Program-made: the position numbers and the translations under genes
In this document: positions 34,188 through 42,245 of the stretch, piece after piece
How the letters are laid out: each line of letters begins with the position of its first letter
Position numbering within the stretch: position 1 is the stretch's first letter
Notes under the pieces: generated by a model
Told to the model about the DNA's origin: nothing
Database searches by the model: none
What the model saw: the letters and a program-made list of their open reading frames with translations, nothing else
From: Algoriphagus boseongensis
GTDB taxonomy: Bacteria > Bacteroidota > Bacteroidia > Cytophagales > Cyclobacteriaceae
NCBI RefSeq assembly: GCF_004362805.1
Contig: NZ_SNYF01000006.1
Location: 558,001 to 622,000, forward strand
Direction of reading: 5' to 3'
DNA length: 64,000 nucleotides

Positions 34188-34889
34188 TCTGGTATGCAGC
34201 CCACACTCCTTCTTCGAATCTTCCCACCACCATCTTCCAGCTCTTGCGTCTTCCCCAGGTAAAATTGCCCTGGTGCAAGGAGCACAGCCTATGCTGACAA
34301 ATCCCTGATCGTGAAGTGGATTGTAGGGGATTTTATGCTCATCTATGTAGGCAATCATCTCGTCGAATGTCCAATCCAAGAGAGGATTATATTTGAGAAT
34401 TTGGTTTCCTTCATCCCACTCGATTTTTTTCATTTCGCTGCGGTTGGCACTTTGCTCGGCACGGAGTCCGGTGACCCAGATTTCATTGCCTGCTAAAGCT
34501 CTTTTCAGGGGCTCCACCTTGCGGACATAGCAGCAAGACTTGCGATTTTCCACTGAATCATAGAATCCGTTGATTCCATTTTTTGCAACCCAATTTTCCA
34601 CAGAATCCCGCTCAGGATAATAAACTTGGATGCGGGTTTTATACTTGCTCTCAGTCCTTGCCAATAAGTCTAGGGTCTCCGGGAAAAGTCTGCCTGTATC
34701 CAAAGAAAAGATCTTAATCGGTAGATTTTGGGTGGCGATCAACTGCGTGATCACCTGATCCTCCTGACCTAGAGAGGTGGAGAACACAATTTTCCCTGGA
34801 AACAATTCAGCCAATAGGGCCAAACCTTCCGCTGGACTCAGGTGGTTAACCTGATTTTCAAGATCTGACCAATTCGGCTTCTTGCTCAT
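34185..34889 (-). CDS. cysH: Adenylyl-sulfate (APS) reductase, thioredoxin-dependent
   Basis: 234 residues from ATG 34889 (MSKKPNW); an upstream ATG at 34931 gives 14 extra residues. PP-loop-like IVFSTSLGQEDQVI (about 35-48), SLDTGRLFPETLDLL, SVENRKSCCYVRKVEPL, SIGCAPCTRAILPGED and KKECGLH. The CC...CxxC pairs mark the 4Fe-4S APS-reducing subtype, not the PAPS-only one; the final C in ECGLH is the thiosulfonate cysteine. It reduces APS to sulfite. Its start overlaps the DUF2061 gene end by about 32 bases. The first repeat word of the next gap starts right after the TAG. Confidence 0.93.
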   Translation of the reverse strand: MSKKPNWSDLENQVNHLSPAEGLALLAELFPGKIVFSTSLGQEDQVITQLIATQNLPIKIFSLDTGRLFPETLDLLARTESKYKTRIQVYYPERDSVENWVAKNGINGFYDSVENRKSCCYVRKVEPLKRALAGNEIWVTGLRAEQSANRSEMKKIEWDEGNQILKYNPLLDWTFDEMIAYIDEHKIPYNPLHDQGFVSIGCAPCTRAILPGEDARAGRWWWEDSKKECGLHTR

Positions 34890-35148
34890 GTTTTTTGGTA
34901 GTTCTGGTTGCATTTTCCCATACCCGCTCATGGAGGTAATACAGGAATATTTTGGTCACGACTTCTACAGATCCAATGGAAATCGCCATCACCAATTGAC
35001 CGGTCACGAAATAGGAAATAACCATGGTGTCAATCGTGCCGACAATTCTCCAGGAAATGGATTTGATCAGGCTTTTGAAGTTGGTGTCTTGTCCCTTTTT
35101 GGAGACAAAGAATTTTTTGAGAGGCAGGTCTAAGATCATATCGTACAA
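34858..35148 (-). CDS. DUF2061 membrane protein
   Basis: 96 residues with two membrane segments (ISWRIVGTIDTMVISYFVTG and LVMAISIGSVEVVTKIFLYYLHER). SWRxxGTxDTxxISxxxTG is the DUF2061 signature. Function unknown; the gene is commonly the neighbour of cysH in Bacteroidota and may help sulfate uptake or thiol metabolism (inference). Start: ATG at 35148 or, more likely in view of the promoter only 15 bases upstream, Met4 at 35139. Overlaps the cysH gene, suggesting coupled translation. Confidence 0.82.
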   Translation of the reverse strand: MYDMILDLPLKKFFVSKKGQDTNFKSLIKSISWRIVGTIDTMVISYFVTGQLVMAISIGSVEVVTKIFLYYLHERVWENATRTTKKHEQEAELVRS

Positions 35149-35162
35149 ACGGGATATGCTGA

Positions 35163-35201
35163 CAAAAGTATATAAAACCTATAAAAATTATAGGGTTTAT
35201 A
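35163..35201 (-). promoter_or_regulatory. Promoter and palindromic Rrf2 operator of the cys operon
   Basis: Plus strand: TATAAAACCTATAA (35171-35184), three bases, TTATAGGGTTTATA (35188-35201); 13 of 14 positions are complementary. Directly next to it, on the minus strand, TACTTTTG (35163-35170) is an exact -7 box pointing into DUF2061-cysH. The operator covers the region where the -33 box should be, so binding would block transcription. Confidence 0.75.
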
Positions 35202-35212
35202 TGGAAAAAATT

Positions 35213-35629
35213 TTATTCCCCTTTTAAAATATCTTCTAAAGTCTTGTTTTCCAGTATTTTGAGGGTTTCATCCCGGACTTGAATCATGACTTTATTAATC
35301 CCACATTTGGATTCATCCTTACACTCTGCGCATGGTTCATAGTAATTTAAGCTAACACAAGGGAGCATGGCAATGGGGCCGTCCAGTAATCGAATTACTC
35401 TGGAAAGTGGGATGTCTTTGGGGTCCTTGATCAGGTAGTAGCCACCGCCTTTGCCTTTTTTACTGCCGAGGTAGCCAGCCTTGCGGAGTTCCAGAAGGAT
35501 GTTTTCTAAAAATTTATGGGAAATGCCATATTCCTCGGCTATATCGTGGATGAGTACGGTTCCTTGTTCTTGGTGTTTGCCCAGGTAGGTGAGGGCATGA
35601 AGAGCGTACTTGGTCTTTTTGGAAAGCAT
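35213..35629 (-). CDS. Rrf2-family transcriptional regulator, probable sulfur or Fe-S sensor
   Basis: 138 residues from ATG 35629 (MLSKKTKYALHAL). An in-frame TTG at 35635 would add two residues. Winged helix: MLSKKTKYALHALTYLG, VLIHDIAEEYGISHKFLENILLELRKAGYLGSKKGKGGGY. A cysteine cluster C-x8-C-x2-C-x6-C (LPCVSLNYYEPCAECKDESKCG, about residues 91-112) could hold an Fe-S cluster, as in IscR/NsrR. Position next to the cys operon and the palindrome between them indicate that it controls sulfate assimilation, like CymR in Firmicutes. Confidence 0.9.
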   Translation of the reverse strand: MLSKKTKYALHALTYLGKHQEQGTVLIHDIAEEYGISHKFLENILLELRKAGYLGSKKGKGGGYYLIKDPKDIPLSRVIRLLDGPIAMLPCVSLNYYEPCAECKDESKCGINKVMIQVRDETLKILENKTLEDILKGE

Positions 35630-35683
35630 AAACAAAAATAAACCAATTCTTTGAATAGCCTAGTTCGGGAGTGGGGAATAAAA

Positions 35684-35710
35684 AATCCCCGACAATTTGC
35701 CGGGGATTAG
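35684..35710 (-). terminator. Terminator of htpG
   Basis: AATCCCCG / CGGGGATT stem, T run on the minus strand, 21 bases past the htpG stop. Confidence 0.85.
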
Positions 35711-35730
35711 ATTTTTAAAACTTGATGATT

Positions 35731-37617
35731 TTAGATCATCTCTACACTTCGCTTCACGAAGGCAGTTAGATCCTTGCCGATCAGCAAACCTTGAGAAAGC
35801 TTAGCCAAATCAAATGCCTGCTTTGCTAATTTAAGTTGGGCTTCTTCTCCCTCTGCTTTAAGGATCTTATCGACCACAGGATGATTACCATTGATGGCCA
35901 CTTTGTAGCTGTCTGGCAGGCTGCCGTAGAAGCTCATCGGTCCTCCTCCGGTCTGCGCCATGTCTTTCATTCTGCGCATCCATTCTTCCATGGTGATGGT
36001 CACAGGGAGTTCCTCTGGACTTAGCCCTTCGATTTCCACAGAATAGGATTTATCCCCAATCGCCTTTTCGAAGACTTCCTTCACTTGGTTGCTTTGGTCC
36101 TCGGTGAGCAGATTGGCATAGCTATCCTCTTTTTGGATCAGTTTTTCTACCACATCAGCATCGACACGTTTCATTTGGGTTTTCTCCAACTTGGTCTCGA
36201 TATGCTGGATGAAATGGCTGTCGATCGGAGAGTCCATCACCAAAACATCGTAACCTTTCTTGTTTGCAGAGTCGATAAAGCTGTCTTGCTTATTCAGATC
36301 AGTCGCATATAAGAAAATCACTTGGTCATTCTTATCCTTTTGAATGGCTTTTACCTTATCGGTGTATTCATCCAAAGTGAAATATTCATTCTTGGTGTTT
36401 TTCAGTAGGGTAAACTCTTTTCCTTTTTCGTAGAATTTATCCTCTGAAATCATCCCATACTTCACGAAAAGTCCGATGTCGTTCCACTTTTCTTCGTAAG
36501 CTTTACGGTCTTTTTTGAAGAGTTCGGAGAGCTTATCCGCTACTTTTTTGGTGATGTAGTTGTTGATTTTCTTCACATTTCCATCCGCCTGCAAGAAGCT
36601 TCGTGATACGTTGAGCGGAATATCCGGAGAGTCGATCACTCCATGCAAAAGCATTAAAAATTCAGGAACGATATCTTTCACCTCGTCGGTGATGAATACC
36701 TGGCGGCTGAATAACTTGATCTTATTTCGCTGAAGTTCAAATTCGTTTTTGACTTTCGGGAAGTACAAAACCCCAGTCAGATTGAAAGGGTAATCTACAT
36801 TCAAATGAATCCAGAACAATGGATCCTCACTCATTGGATATAGACTCTTGTAGAAAGCCAGATAATCCTCGTCCTTGAGATCGTTAGGGGATTTGGTCCA
36901 GATAGGGGAGGTGGTGTTGATGATATTGTCCACTTCCATGGACTTCCATTTTTTCTCTCCTTTGTCATCGACTCCATCTTCTACAGATTCGGTTTTGGTT
37001 CCAAACTTGATCGGAACAGGGAGGAATTTGCAGTATTTGTCCAGAATGCCCTGAAGCTTCCACTTGTCCAGGAATTCTTCAGAATCCTCATTGATATGAA
37101 GGATGATGTCTGTTCCTCGTTCCTTTTTCTTTCCTTTTTTGATTTCAAATTCAGTACTTCCATCGCAAGTCCAGATGGCTGGTTCGGCTCCCTCTTGGTA
37201 AGAAAGTGTGTGGATTTCCACATTTTTGGCAACCATAAAGGCGGAGTAGAATCCCAAACCAAACTTACCGATGATCTCATTGGCGTCCTTTTCATCCTTG
37301 AATTTCTCAACAAACTCAGTTGCCCCGGAGAATGCAATCTGGTTGATGTATTTTTTGATTTCCTCGGCAGTCATTCCGAGACCTTTGTCAGAAATGGTGA
37401 TGGTTTTCTTTTTCTCATCAAAAGCCACTTCCACGGTGATATCTCCCAATTCTCCTTTGTACTGGCCCAAAGTGGCCAATCGCTTGATTTTTTGGGTGGC
37501 GTCGACCGCATTGGACACGAGTTCCCGAAGGAAAATCTCCTGGTCGGAGTACAAGAATTTTTTGATGATGGGGAAAATGTTCTCGGTATGGATCGAGATG
37601 GTACCTTTTTCCTGCAT
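35731..37617 (-). CDS. htpG: Chaperone HtpG (Hsp90)
   Basis: 628 residues from ATG 37617 (MQEKGTISIHTENIFPIIKKFLYSD); an open frame continues to 37719 but is not family-like. GHKL ATPase domain: RELVSNAVDATQKIK, ITISDKGLGMTAEEIKKY, IGKFGLGFYSAFMVA; middle domain with LNVDYPFNLTGVLYFPK and DIPLNVSRSFLQ; C-terminal dimer domain. ATP-dependent folding of client proteins in the cytoplasm. A 7-bp inverted repeat with a nine-base spacer lies 30 bases before the ATG. Confidence 0.97.
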   Translation of the reverse strand: MQEKGTISIHTENIFPIIKKFLYSDQEIFLRELVSNAVDATQKIKRLATLGQYKGELGDITVEVAFDEKKKTITISDKGLGMTAEEIKKYINQIAFSGATEFVEKFKDEKDANEIIGKFGLGFYSAFMVAKNVEIHTLSYQEGAEPAIWTCDGSTEFEIKKGKKKERGTDIILHINEDSEEFLDKWKLQGILDKYCKFLPVPIKFGTKTESVEDGVDDKGEKKWKSMEVDNIINTTSPIWTKSPNDLKDEDYLAFYKSLYPMSEDPLFWIHLNVDYPFNLTGVLYFPKVKNEFELQRNKIKLFSRQVFITDEVKDIVPEFLMLLHGVIDSPDIPLNVSRSFLQADGNVKKINNYITKKVADKLSELFKKDRKAYEEKWNDIGLFVKYGMISEDKFYEKGKEFTLLKNTKNEYFTLDEYTDKVKAIQKDKNDQVIFLYATDLNKQDSFIDSANKKGYDVLVMDSPIDSHFIQHIETKLEKTQMKRVDADVVEKLIQKEDSYANLLTEDQSNQVKEVFEKAIGDKSYSVEIEGLSPEELPVTITMEEWMRRMKDMAQTGGGPMSFYGSLPDSYKVAINGNHPVVDKILKAEGEEAQLKLAKQAFDLAKLSQGLLIGKDLTAFVKRSVEMI

Positions 37618-37646
37618 GGTATAAATCAGTTTAGTTGTTACAAAAT

Positions 37647-37669
37647 ATTGATAAGAGAGACGTATCAAT
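37647..37669. promoter_or_regulatory. Inverted repeat before htpG (possible heat-shock operator)
   Basis: ATTGATA, nine bases, TATCAAT. The nine-base spacing is that of CIRCE, but the arms do not match CIRCE. On the minus strand ATATTTTG borders it, near the expected -7 box. Confidence 0.45.
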
Positions 37670-37684
37670 GCCCGTTCCAAGTGG

Positions 37685-37860
37685 AGAAAAGTGACAAGAT
37701 GGCATTTGAAGATTGCCACAAAGGCACGAAGACAGGAAGGAAAGCCTGAAGAAGATTAATTGACTTCGATCAGCGACAAAAATCAAAAAGCTGAAAAATG
37801 GATAAAGGATCACAGATATCACAGATCAAAATCATCTGTGGAAATCTGTGTCATCTGTGA
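37685..37860. repeat. Intergenic ATCTGTG words and degenerate repeat
   Basis: Two CACAGAT (37811-37817, 37820-37826) and three ATCTGTG copies (37834-37840, 37844-37850, 37853-37859), the inner pair forming a hairpin with a seven-base loop. Nearby is TTGCCACAAAGGCACGAAGA (37715-37734). Both look like dispersed intergenic words. No gene is seen here. Confidence 0.6.
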
Positions 37861-37888
37861 GAAAACTAAAAGTAAACCTTACTTCAGC

Positions 37889-38716
37889 TTAGGTTAAAGA
37901 ATAAGAAAAACCTAAAGGATCTGGAAATTCAAACTCAAAGCCTGTTGCAAGAATTTTTTCTGCGGATATCAATCGATCCTTGCCTTCGGGTTCATTTTGG
38001 AAGCTCGCCGGAGGAGCTATTCCTAGTTCTCTTGCATTTTTCTCATAGATCTCTCGTCGAAGAGGATGGATAGGAGCCACTCCATTGAAAGTTTGATTCC
38101 AAAGTCCTTTTTCTATAATCCAGGCAATCATCCTTACCGCATCGTCTTTATGAATAAAATTGACCCGAGTATGTCCGGCCACATTTTCTTTTCCTGAGAA
38201 ATATTTCCCCGGAATCCTTTCCTCACCCATCAAGCCTCCAAATCGGACTACAGTTAAGTCAAACTTTTTTTCTGCTTCCATCATTTGCTCGGCTTTGAAA
38301 AGGATTTCATTTCCTGTGTTTTCTAATGTGATAGGAAAATCTTCTCCATATTCTTTCGCAGAAACCATCTCAGGATATATCCCCGTGCTGGAAACAAAAA
38401 TCACTTTTTGAATAGGAGACTGGTCAATCAGTATCCGTAAATATTTCAATTGTTCCAAATGAAAAAGGCCATTTCCAGATCGGGTTCTTGGTGGGATATT
38501 TACAACCAGGATTTCAGATTGGAAAAGTTTATTAAAGCCAACGCCTTCAGGATGGGGATTTAAGGAAAATTGAATAGTTTCCAATTCTTCGGATTCAAGG
38601 GTTCTTTTTTTCTCTGGAGAAGTTGTTGAACCCAAAACCTGGTATCCTTTTGATTTCAGATATTTTCCTAGTGGTTTCCCCAACCAGCCAAACCCAATAA
38701 TTGAAATTCTAGTCAT
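37889..38716 (-). CDS. NAD(P)-dependent epimerase-like protein (YeeZ type)
   Basis: 275 residues. Rossmann start ISIIGFGWLGKPLGKYLKSKGYQV (GxGxxG variant), VIFVSSTGIYPE with the active-site-type serine, and RFGGLMGEERIPGKYFSG. It resembles the short SDR/epimerase family of E. coli YeeZ. The classical YxxxK motif is not obvious. Substrate unknown. Preceded upstream by the terminator of the fatty acid hydroxylase gene. Confidence 0.75.
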   Translation of the reverse strand: MTRISIIGFGWLGKPLGKYLKSKGYQVLGSTTSPEKKRTLESEELETIQFSLNPHPEGVGFNKLFQSEILVVNIPPRTRSGNGLFHLEQLKYLRILIDQSPIQKVIFVSSTGIYPEMVSAKEYGEDFPITLENTGNEILFKAEQMMEAEKKFDLTVVRFGGLMGEERIPGKYFSGKENVAGHTRVNFIHKDDAVRMIAWIIEKGLWNQTFNGVAPIHPLRREIYEKNARELGIAPPASFQNEPEGKDRLISAEKILATGFEFEFPDPLGFSYSLT

Positions 38717-38733
38717 AGCTAATAAAAAGAAAA

Positions 38734-38749
38734 CCTCCCAAAAGGGAGG
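38734..38749 (-). terminator. Terminator of the fatty acid hydroxylase gene
   Basis: CCTCCC-AAAA-GGGAGG; minus strand continues TTTTCTTTTT. Confidence 0.85.
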
Positions 38750-38755
38750 CTTGTT

Positions 38756-39382
38756 TTAGTCTTTTTTAGGCATGGTACCTAGGATAAAATCCCATAGCGG
38801 AGAACTCACACCAAAAGATGTATCCGGATCCTTGTAATGGTGTATTGCATGATTTACCCAAAGCACCTTGAAGAAATTCTTCGGAGGATTATAAGCATGT
38901 ACGATGTAGTGCACTCCCAAATAAGCAGTATAGCCTAACAGAAACCCAGGAAGGAAATACAAAGCAAAGTCTCCCATGATCAGGGTAAATACCAAATAGA
39001 AGATTGCAGCATAGGCGGCGCTCACAAAAGGAGGCATTGCCAATCTATCCTTGTCTTTTGGGTAATCATGATGAACTCCATGCACAGTATACTGTAATTT
39101 ATCTTTCAAAGGAGTATCCGGCTCCATATGAAAGAAATACTTATGCATCATGTATTCCACAAAAGTGAAGGCAAATAGACCTGTAAATAGAACCAGCATT
39201 CCCATTCCCAAACCTATTTCTGTGGTAGTCACGGCATAGTAAAAGGATACTGACGATATCGCCATGAACAAGGTAATCGGAACCAAAATATGGGTTCTGG
39301 ATATTTTCTCCAGTATTGGATTAGAAAACATTTTGGCAGAACCGAAATTGTCGGGTTTGTCCAATCTTCCAATCTTTTTCAT
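38756..39382 (-). CDS. FA2H-like fatty acid hydroxylase
   Basis: 208 residues from ATG 39382 (MKKIGRLDKPDNFGSAKMF). Four membrane segments and the histidine clusters of a membrane di-iron hydroxylase: MMHKYFFH, HGVHHDYPKDKDRLAMPP, GVHYIVHAY and NHAIHHYKDP. The run HGVHH...DRLAMPPFVSA, GFLLGYTAYLGVHY and SFGVSSPLWDFILGT closely follow eukaryotic fatty acid 2-hydroxylase (FA2H), more than carotenoid or sterol enzymes. It may 2-hydroxylate the acyl chain of sphingolipids or sulfonolipids (inference). A -7 box and an 11-bp inverted repeat lie just upstream. Confidence 0.82.
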   Translation of the reverse strand: MKKIGRLDKPDNFGSAKMFSNPILEKISRTHILVPITLFMAISSVSFYYAVTTTEIGLGMGMLVLFTGLFAFTFVEYMMHKYFFHMEPDTPLKDKLQYTVHGVHHDYPKDKDRLAMPPFVSAAYAAIFYLVFTLIMGDFALYFLPGFLLGYTAYLGVHYIVHAYNPPKNFFKVLWVNHAIHHYKDPDTSFGVSSPLWDFILGTMPKKD

Positions 39383-39428
39383 AAGTAGTAATTCTTTGAA
39401 ATTTGACTTCACCGGTAAATAACCGATG

Positions 39429-39470
39429 CAAAGGTAAGTTGTTTTGTGTTTTAGTGGTAAAAACACAAAA
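39429..39470 (-). promoter_or_regulatory. Promoter with 11-bp inverted repeat before the FA2H-like gene
   Basis: Minus strand TACCTTTG (39429-39436) is an exact -7 box. Just upstream, TTTTGTGTTTT (39442-39452), seven bases, AAAACACAAAA (39460-39470) are perfectly complementary and cover the -12 to -40 region. No TTTG is at the usual distance, so an activator or repressor site is likely. Confidence 0.6.
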
Positions 39471-39485
39471 TGATTTAGATCACTT

Positions 39486-40622
39486 TTAGACCATTTTCAA
39501 GGTTTCAGCGATCGTTTTTTCGTAGTAATCTACATACTTAGGCATAATTTGATGAATATCAAATTCTTTGGCCCGAGCCAAAGCTCTCTCTTTAAACCCA
39601 GGAAGGTTATTCTCGTCGAGAATAAATTTTGCCTTCGCAGTCATATCTTCCACATCTCCTACTTCACAGGCGAATCCAGTTACTCCATCCAAATTGAGTT
39701 CGGGAATACCTCCAGCATTGGAAGAAAGAACCGGTACCTCACAGGCCATGGCCTCCAAAGCGGCTAATCCAAAACTCTCTTTTTCAGAAGGCATCAAAAA
39801 CAAATCTGCAACTGAGAGGACTTCTTCCACCGCCTCAAGTTTTCCAAGGAATCTAATATCATCGCAAGTTCCCAGAGTTCGGCAAAGGCGCTCCATCCTG
39901 TCTCTTTCCGGTCCGTCACCAACCAAAAGTAATTTTGCAGGGATACTTTTTCTCAATTCGTAAAACACGTGGATTACGTCTTCTACCCGCTTTACTTTTC
40001 TAAAGTTGGAAGTGTGAACCAATAGCTTTTCTCCGTGAGGACAAATAGCCAGTTTGAAGTGCTCTTTTCTTTGCTTTTTGAATCTCTCCAGATCAATAAA
40101 GTTAGGAATGACCTGAATGTCTCGCTTGATGTCAAAATGCTCAAAGGTCTCTTTTTTTAGATCTTCTGATACGTCTGTAACTCCGTCAGATTGATTGATT
40201 GAAAAAGTCACCACTGGCTCATAGCTGGGATCTTTTCCGACCAATGTAATGTCAGTTCCGTGTAAGGTAGTGACCACCGGAATCTGAATGCCCTCTGTTT
40301 TTAGAATCTGCTTGGCCATGTAGGCTGCTGATGCATGAGGAATTGCATAATGCACATGCAAAAGGTCAAGGTTTTCATATTTCACCACGCTGACCATCTT
40401 GCTGGCAAGAGCAAGCTCGTAAGGAGCGAATTCAAACAGTGGGTAGCTTTTGATATCCACCTCATGGTAGAATAGATTTTCACTGAAAAAATCCAATCTC
40501 ATGGGTTGCTTATAGGTGATGAAGTGAACCTCATGGCCCACTTTGGCCAGACCTTTTCCAAGTTCAGTGGCTACTACACCACTACCACCGAAGGTGGGAT
40601 AACAGACGATTCCTATTTTCAT
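39486..40622 (-). CDS. bshA: N-acetyl-alpha-D-glucosaminyl L-malate synthase (bacillithiol synthesis)
   Basis: 378 residues, GT4 glycosyltransferase. KIGIVCYPTFGGSGVVATELGKGLA, HEVHFITYKQPMRLD, HVHYAIPHASAAYMAKQI and the nucleotide-sugar site PSEKESFGLAALEAMACEVPVL with EAGGIPE-type loop. It joins UDP-GlcNAc and L-malate in the first step of bacillithiol synthesis, the low-molecular thiol of this group. Adds to the sulfur theme of the neighbouring 8 kb. An AGACCT-N14-AGGTCT inverted repeat lies just upstream (40643-40668). Confidence 0.95.
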   Translation of the reverse strand: MKIGIVCYPTFGGSGVVATELGKGLAKVGHEVHFITYKQPMRLDFFSENLFYHEVDIKSYPLFEFAPYELALASKMVSVVKYENLDLLHVHYAIPHASAAYMAKQILKTEGIQIPVVTTLHGTDITLVGKDPSYEPVVTFSINQSDGVTDVSEDLKKETFEHFDIKRDIQVIPNFIDLERFKKQRKEHFKLAICPHGEKLLVHTSNFRKVKRVEDVIHVFYELRKSIPAKLLLVGDGPERDRMERLCRTLGTCDDIRFLGKLEAVEEVLSVADLFLMPSEKESFGLAALEAMACEVPVLSSNAGGIPELNLDGVTGFACEVGDVEDMTAKAKFILDENNLPGFKERALARAKEFDIHQIMPKYVDYYEKTIAETLKMV

Positions 40623-40794
40623 TTGATGCCGGGATGGCTTTTAGACCTGTTTGTAACACGCTAGGTCTGTGTTTTTGTTCAAAATAAACCTTTTTTTGGA
40701 GGCTTTTTTCAAGGCTTGGCCAATGAAATTGCACAGGTTACACTTTTGACCTTGGCAATTCCTGACTATTTTCCCGTCCAATTTACCTTATCTT

Positions 40795-42129
40795 ATGAAA
40801 AATACCTTCTTGTTTTTAAGTCTTTTTGGGCTTCTTATAGCTTGCCAACCTGAAGCCAAGACTTCCCCTGAAGTCGAAAAAGTAAACCCTGCCGAACTTT
40901 GGGGTACCAATCCTTGGCCAGAAATCCGTAAAAAAAGAATCAACCAGCTTTTGCCAGATGCTCTCAAAAACGCAGGAGTGGATGTTTGGTTGGTGGTTTG
41001 TAGAGAAAATTACAATGACCCAATCGCTACGCATGTCGGAGGAGAAAATGCCAGCGGAACGGCGGCATTTCTTTTCTTTACAGATGAAACAGGATTTCAT
41101 TCTTTAGTTTTTTCTCCCGATGGAGAGGCCACGGCTTTGGATGATTTGGATATTCATGAGAAAGTCGAGCCAGTACCTAGAGGGGAATCTGCTGTCGCAA
41201 AGGCAGTAGAATTTATCAAAGGAAAAGGTTTTAAATCTATTGCTATCAATACTTCTGCCTCCAATGAAATGGCGGATGGAATGACTCATAGCCAATACCA
41301 GGAATTAGCTCAGTTAATGGGACCTGAAGCTAGCAAATTGGTTTCTTCAGAGGAGTTAGTCTATGAATGGCTTTCCATTAAGCTTCCTGAAGAAGTTGAA
41401 ATTTTGACAAAAGCAGCTCAATTGGCAGCGGATTTCCAGGTGGAGGCCTATGCGATGATTGAGCCGGGAAAAACCACTGATGCTGATGTCGCGAAATTTT
41501 TGAAGGCAAAAATGGTGGAATACGGAGTCACCGATGCTTGGCATCCCGACCAAAATCCAAATGTCAACTCAGGACCTGATCGCGGGCATTCTCATGCTAC
41601 AGACAAGGTAATTATGCCGGGCGATGTGATTCAGACAGATTTCGGGGTAAAACTTTACGGGATTTGGGTAAGTGATATTCAGCGATTCGCCTATGTGCTA
41701 AAAGACGGCGAGACTACAGCTCCTGAGGAAATTCAGAAATACTGGGAAAACGGGAAAAATGGTAGCCGTGCAGCTCTTGGGGCTATGAAGCCAGGGGTGA
41801 AAGGAGAAGATGTAGATCGTGCCCAGCGGGATTTGATGGATGCCAATGGCTCTTTGTATGTTCCTTGGAGTACTGGGCACCCTGTTGGATATGTGGCGCA
41901 TGATGTGGGACCGAATTTGGGTGGAGCAAGACTTCCAAATCCTCGACCTGCAGCTCAAAAGTTATTAAAGCAGGGGATGGTTTTTGCCTTTGATGGATTT
42001 CATTGCTGGAAACAGGCAGACGGAACCGAAAAGACCATTTCAGTAGAAGAAATGGCCGTAGTGACAGAGGATGGAGCACATTATTTAATCCAGCCTCAGG
42101 AAGAATTGATTTTGGTAGGAAAGAAATAA
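40795..42129 (+). CDS. M24-family metallopeptidase lipoprotein (Xaa-Pro aminopeptidase-like)
   Basis: 444 residues. Lipoprotein signal MKNTFLFLSLFGLLIAC. N-terminal creatinase-like domain to about 195, then the pita-bread fold: metal ligands in IQTDFGVK, WVSDIQR, TGHPVGYVAHDVGP and SVEEMAVV. Where most members have an E in VFTIEPG, this one has VFAFDGFH, so one ligand may be aspartate instead. Predicted to act at the outer membrane or in the periplasm on proline-containing peptides. Followed by a terminator. Confidence 0.85.
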   Translation: MKNTFLFLSLFGLLIACQPEAKTSPEVEKVNPAELWGTNPWPEIRKKRINQLLPDALKNAGVDVWLVVCRENYNDPIATHVGGENASGTAAFLFFTDETGFHSLVFSPDGEATALDDLDIHEKVEPVPRGESAVAKAVEFIKGKGFKSIAINTSASNEMADGMTHSQYQELAQLMGPEASKLVSSEELVYEWLSIKLPEEVEILTKAAQLAADFQVEAYAMIEPGKTTDADVAKFLKAKMVEYGVTDAWHPDQNPNVNSGPDRGHSHATDKVIMPGDVIQTDFGVKLYGIWVSDIQRFAYVLKDGETTAPEEIQKYWENGKNGSRAALGAMKPGVKGEDVDRAQRDLMDANGSLYVPWSTGHPVGYVAHDVGPNLGGARLPNPRPAAQKLLKQGMVFAFDGFHCWKQADGTEKTISVEEMAVVTEDGAHYLIQPQEELILVGKK

Positions 42130-42146
42130 GGCCATCCAATGCATGG

Positions 42147-42182
42147 AAAAGGAAGATTCAACTTTGAGTCTTCCTTTTTTTT
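42147..42182 (+). terminator. Terminator after the M24 peptidase gene
   Basis: AAAGGAAGATTCAA / TTGAGTCTTCCTTT with one G-T pair, then eight T. Confidence 0.88.
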
Positions 42183-42245
42183 ATTTCTGTATAGGCATAG
42201 AATCCAGATACTTTATCTTTGGCCTTGGATCCAATTTTCCCGAAA

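Noticed and set aside
35633-35640. TATTTTTG as the -7 box of the Rrf2 gene
   Set aside because: It overlaps the start codon region, which would leave no leader, and lacks an upstream TTTG.
40643-40668. AGACCT-N14-AGGTCT as a regulator site for bshA
   Set aside because: Short arms, long spacer and no second copy in the window; noted only in the bshA entry.
42219-42245. TTG start for pyrD
   Set aside because: The GTG at 42246 gives the usual class 2 N-terminus ([11 protein letters not shown]), so the longer start is unlikely.
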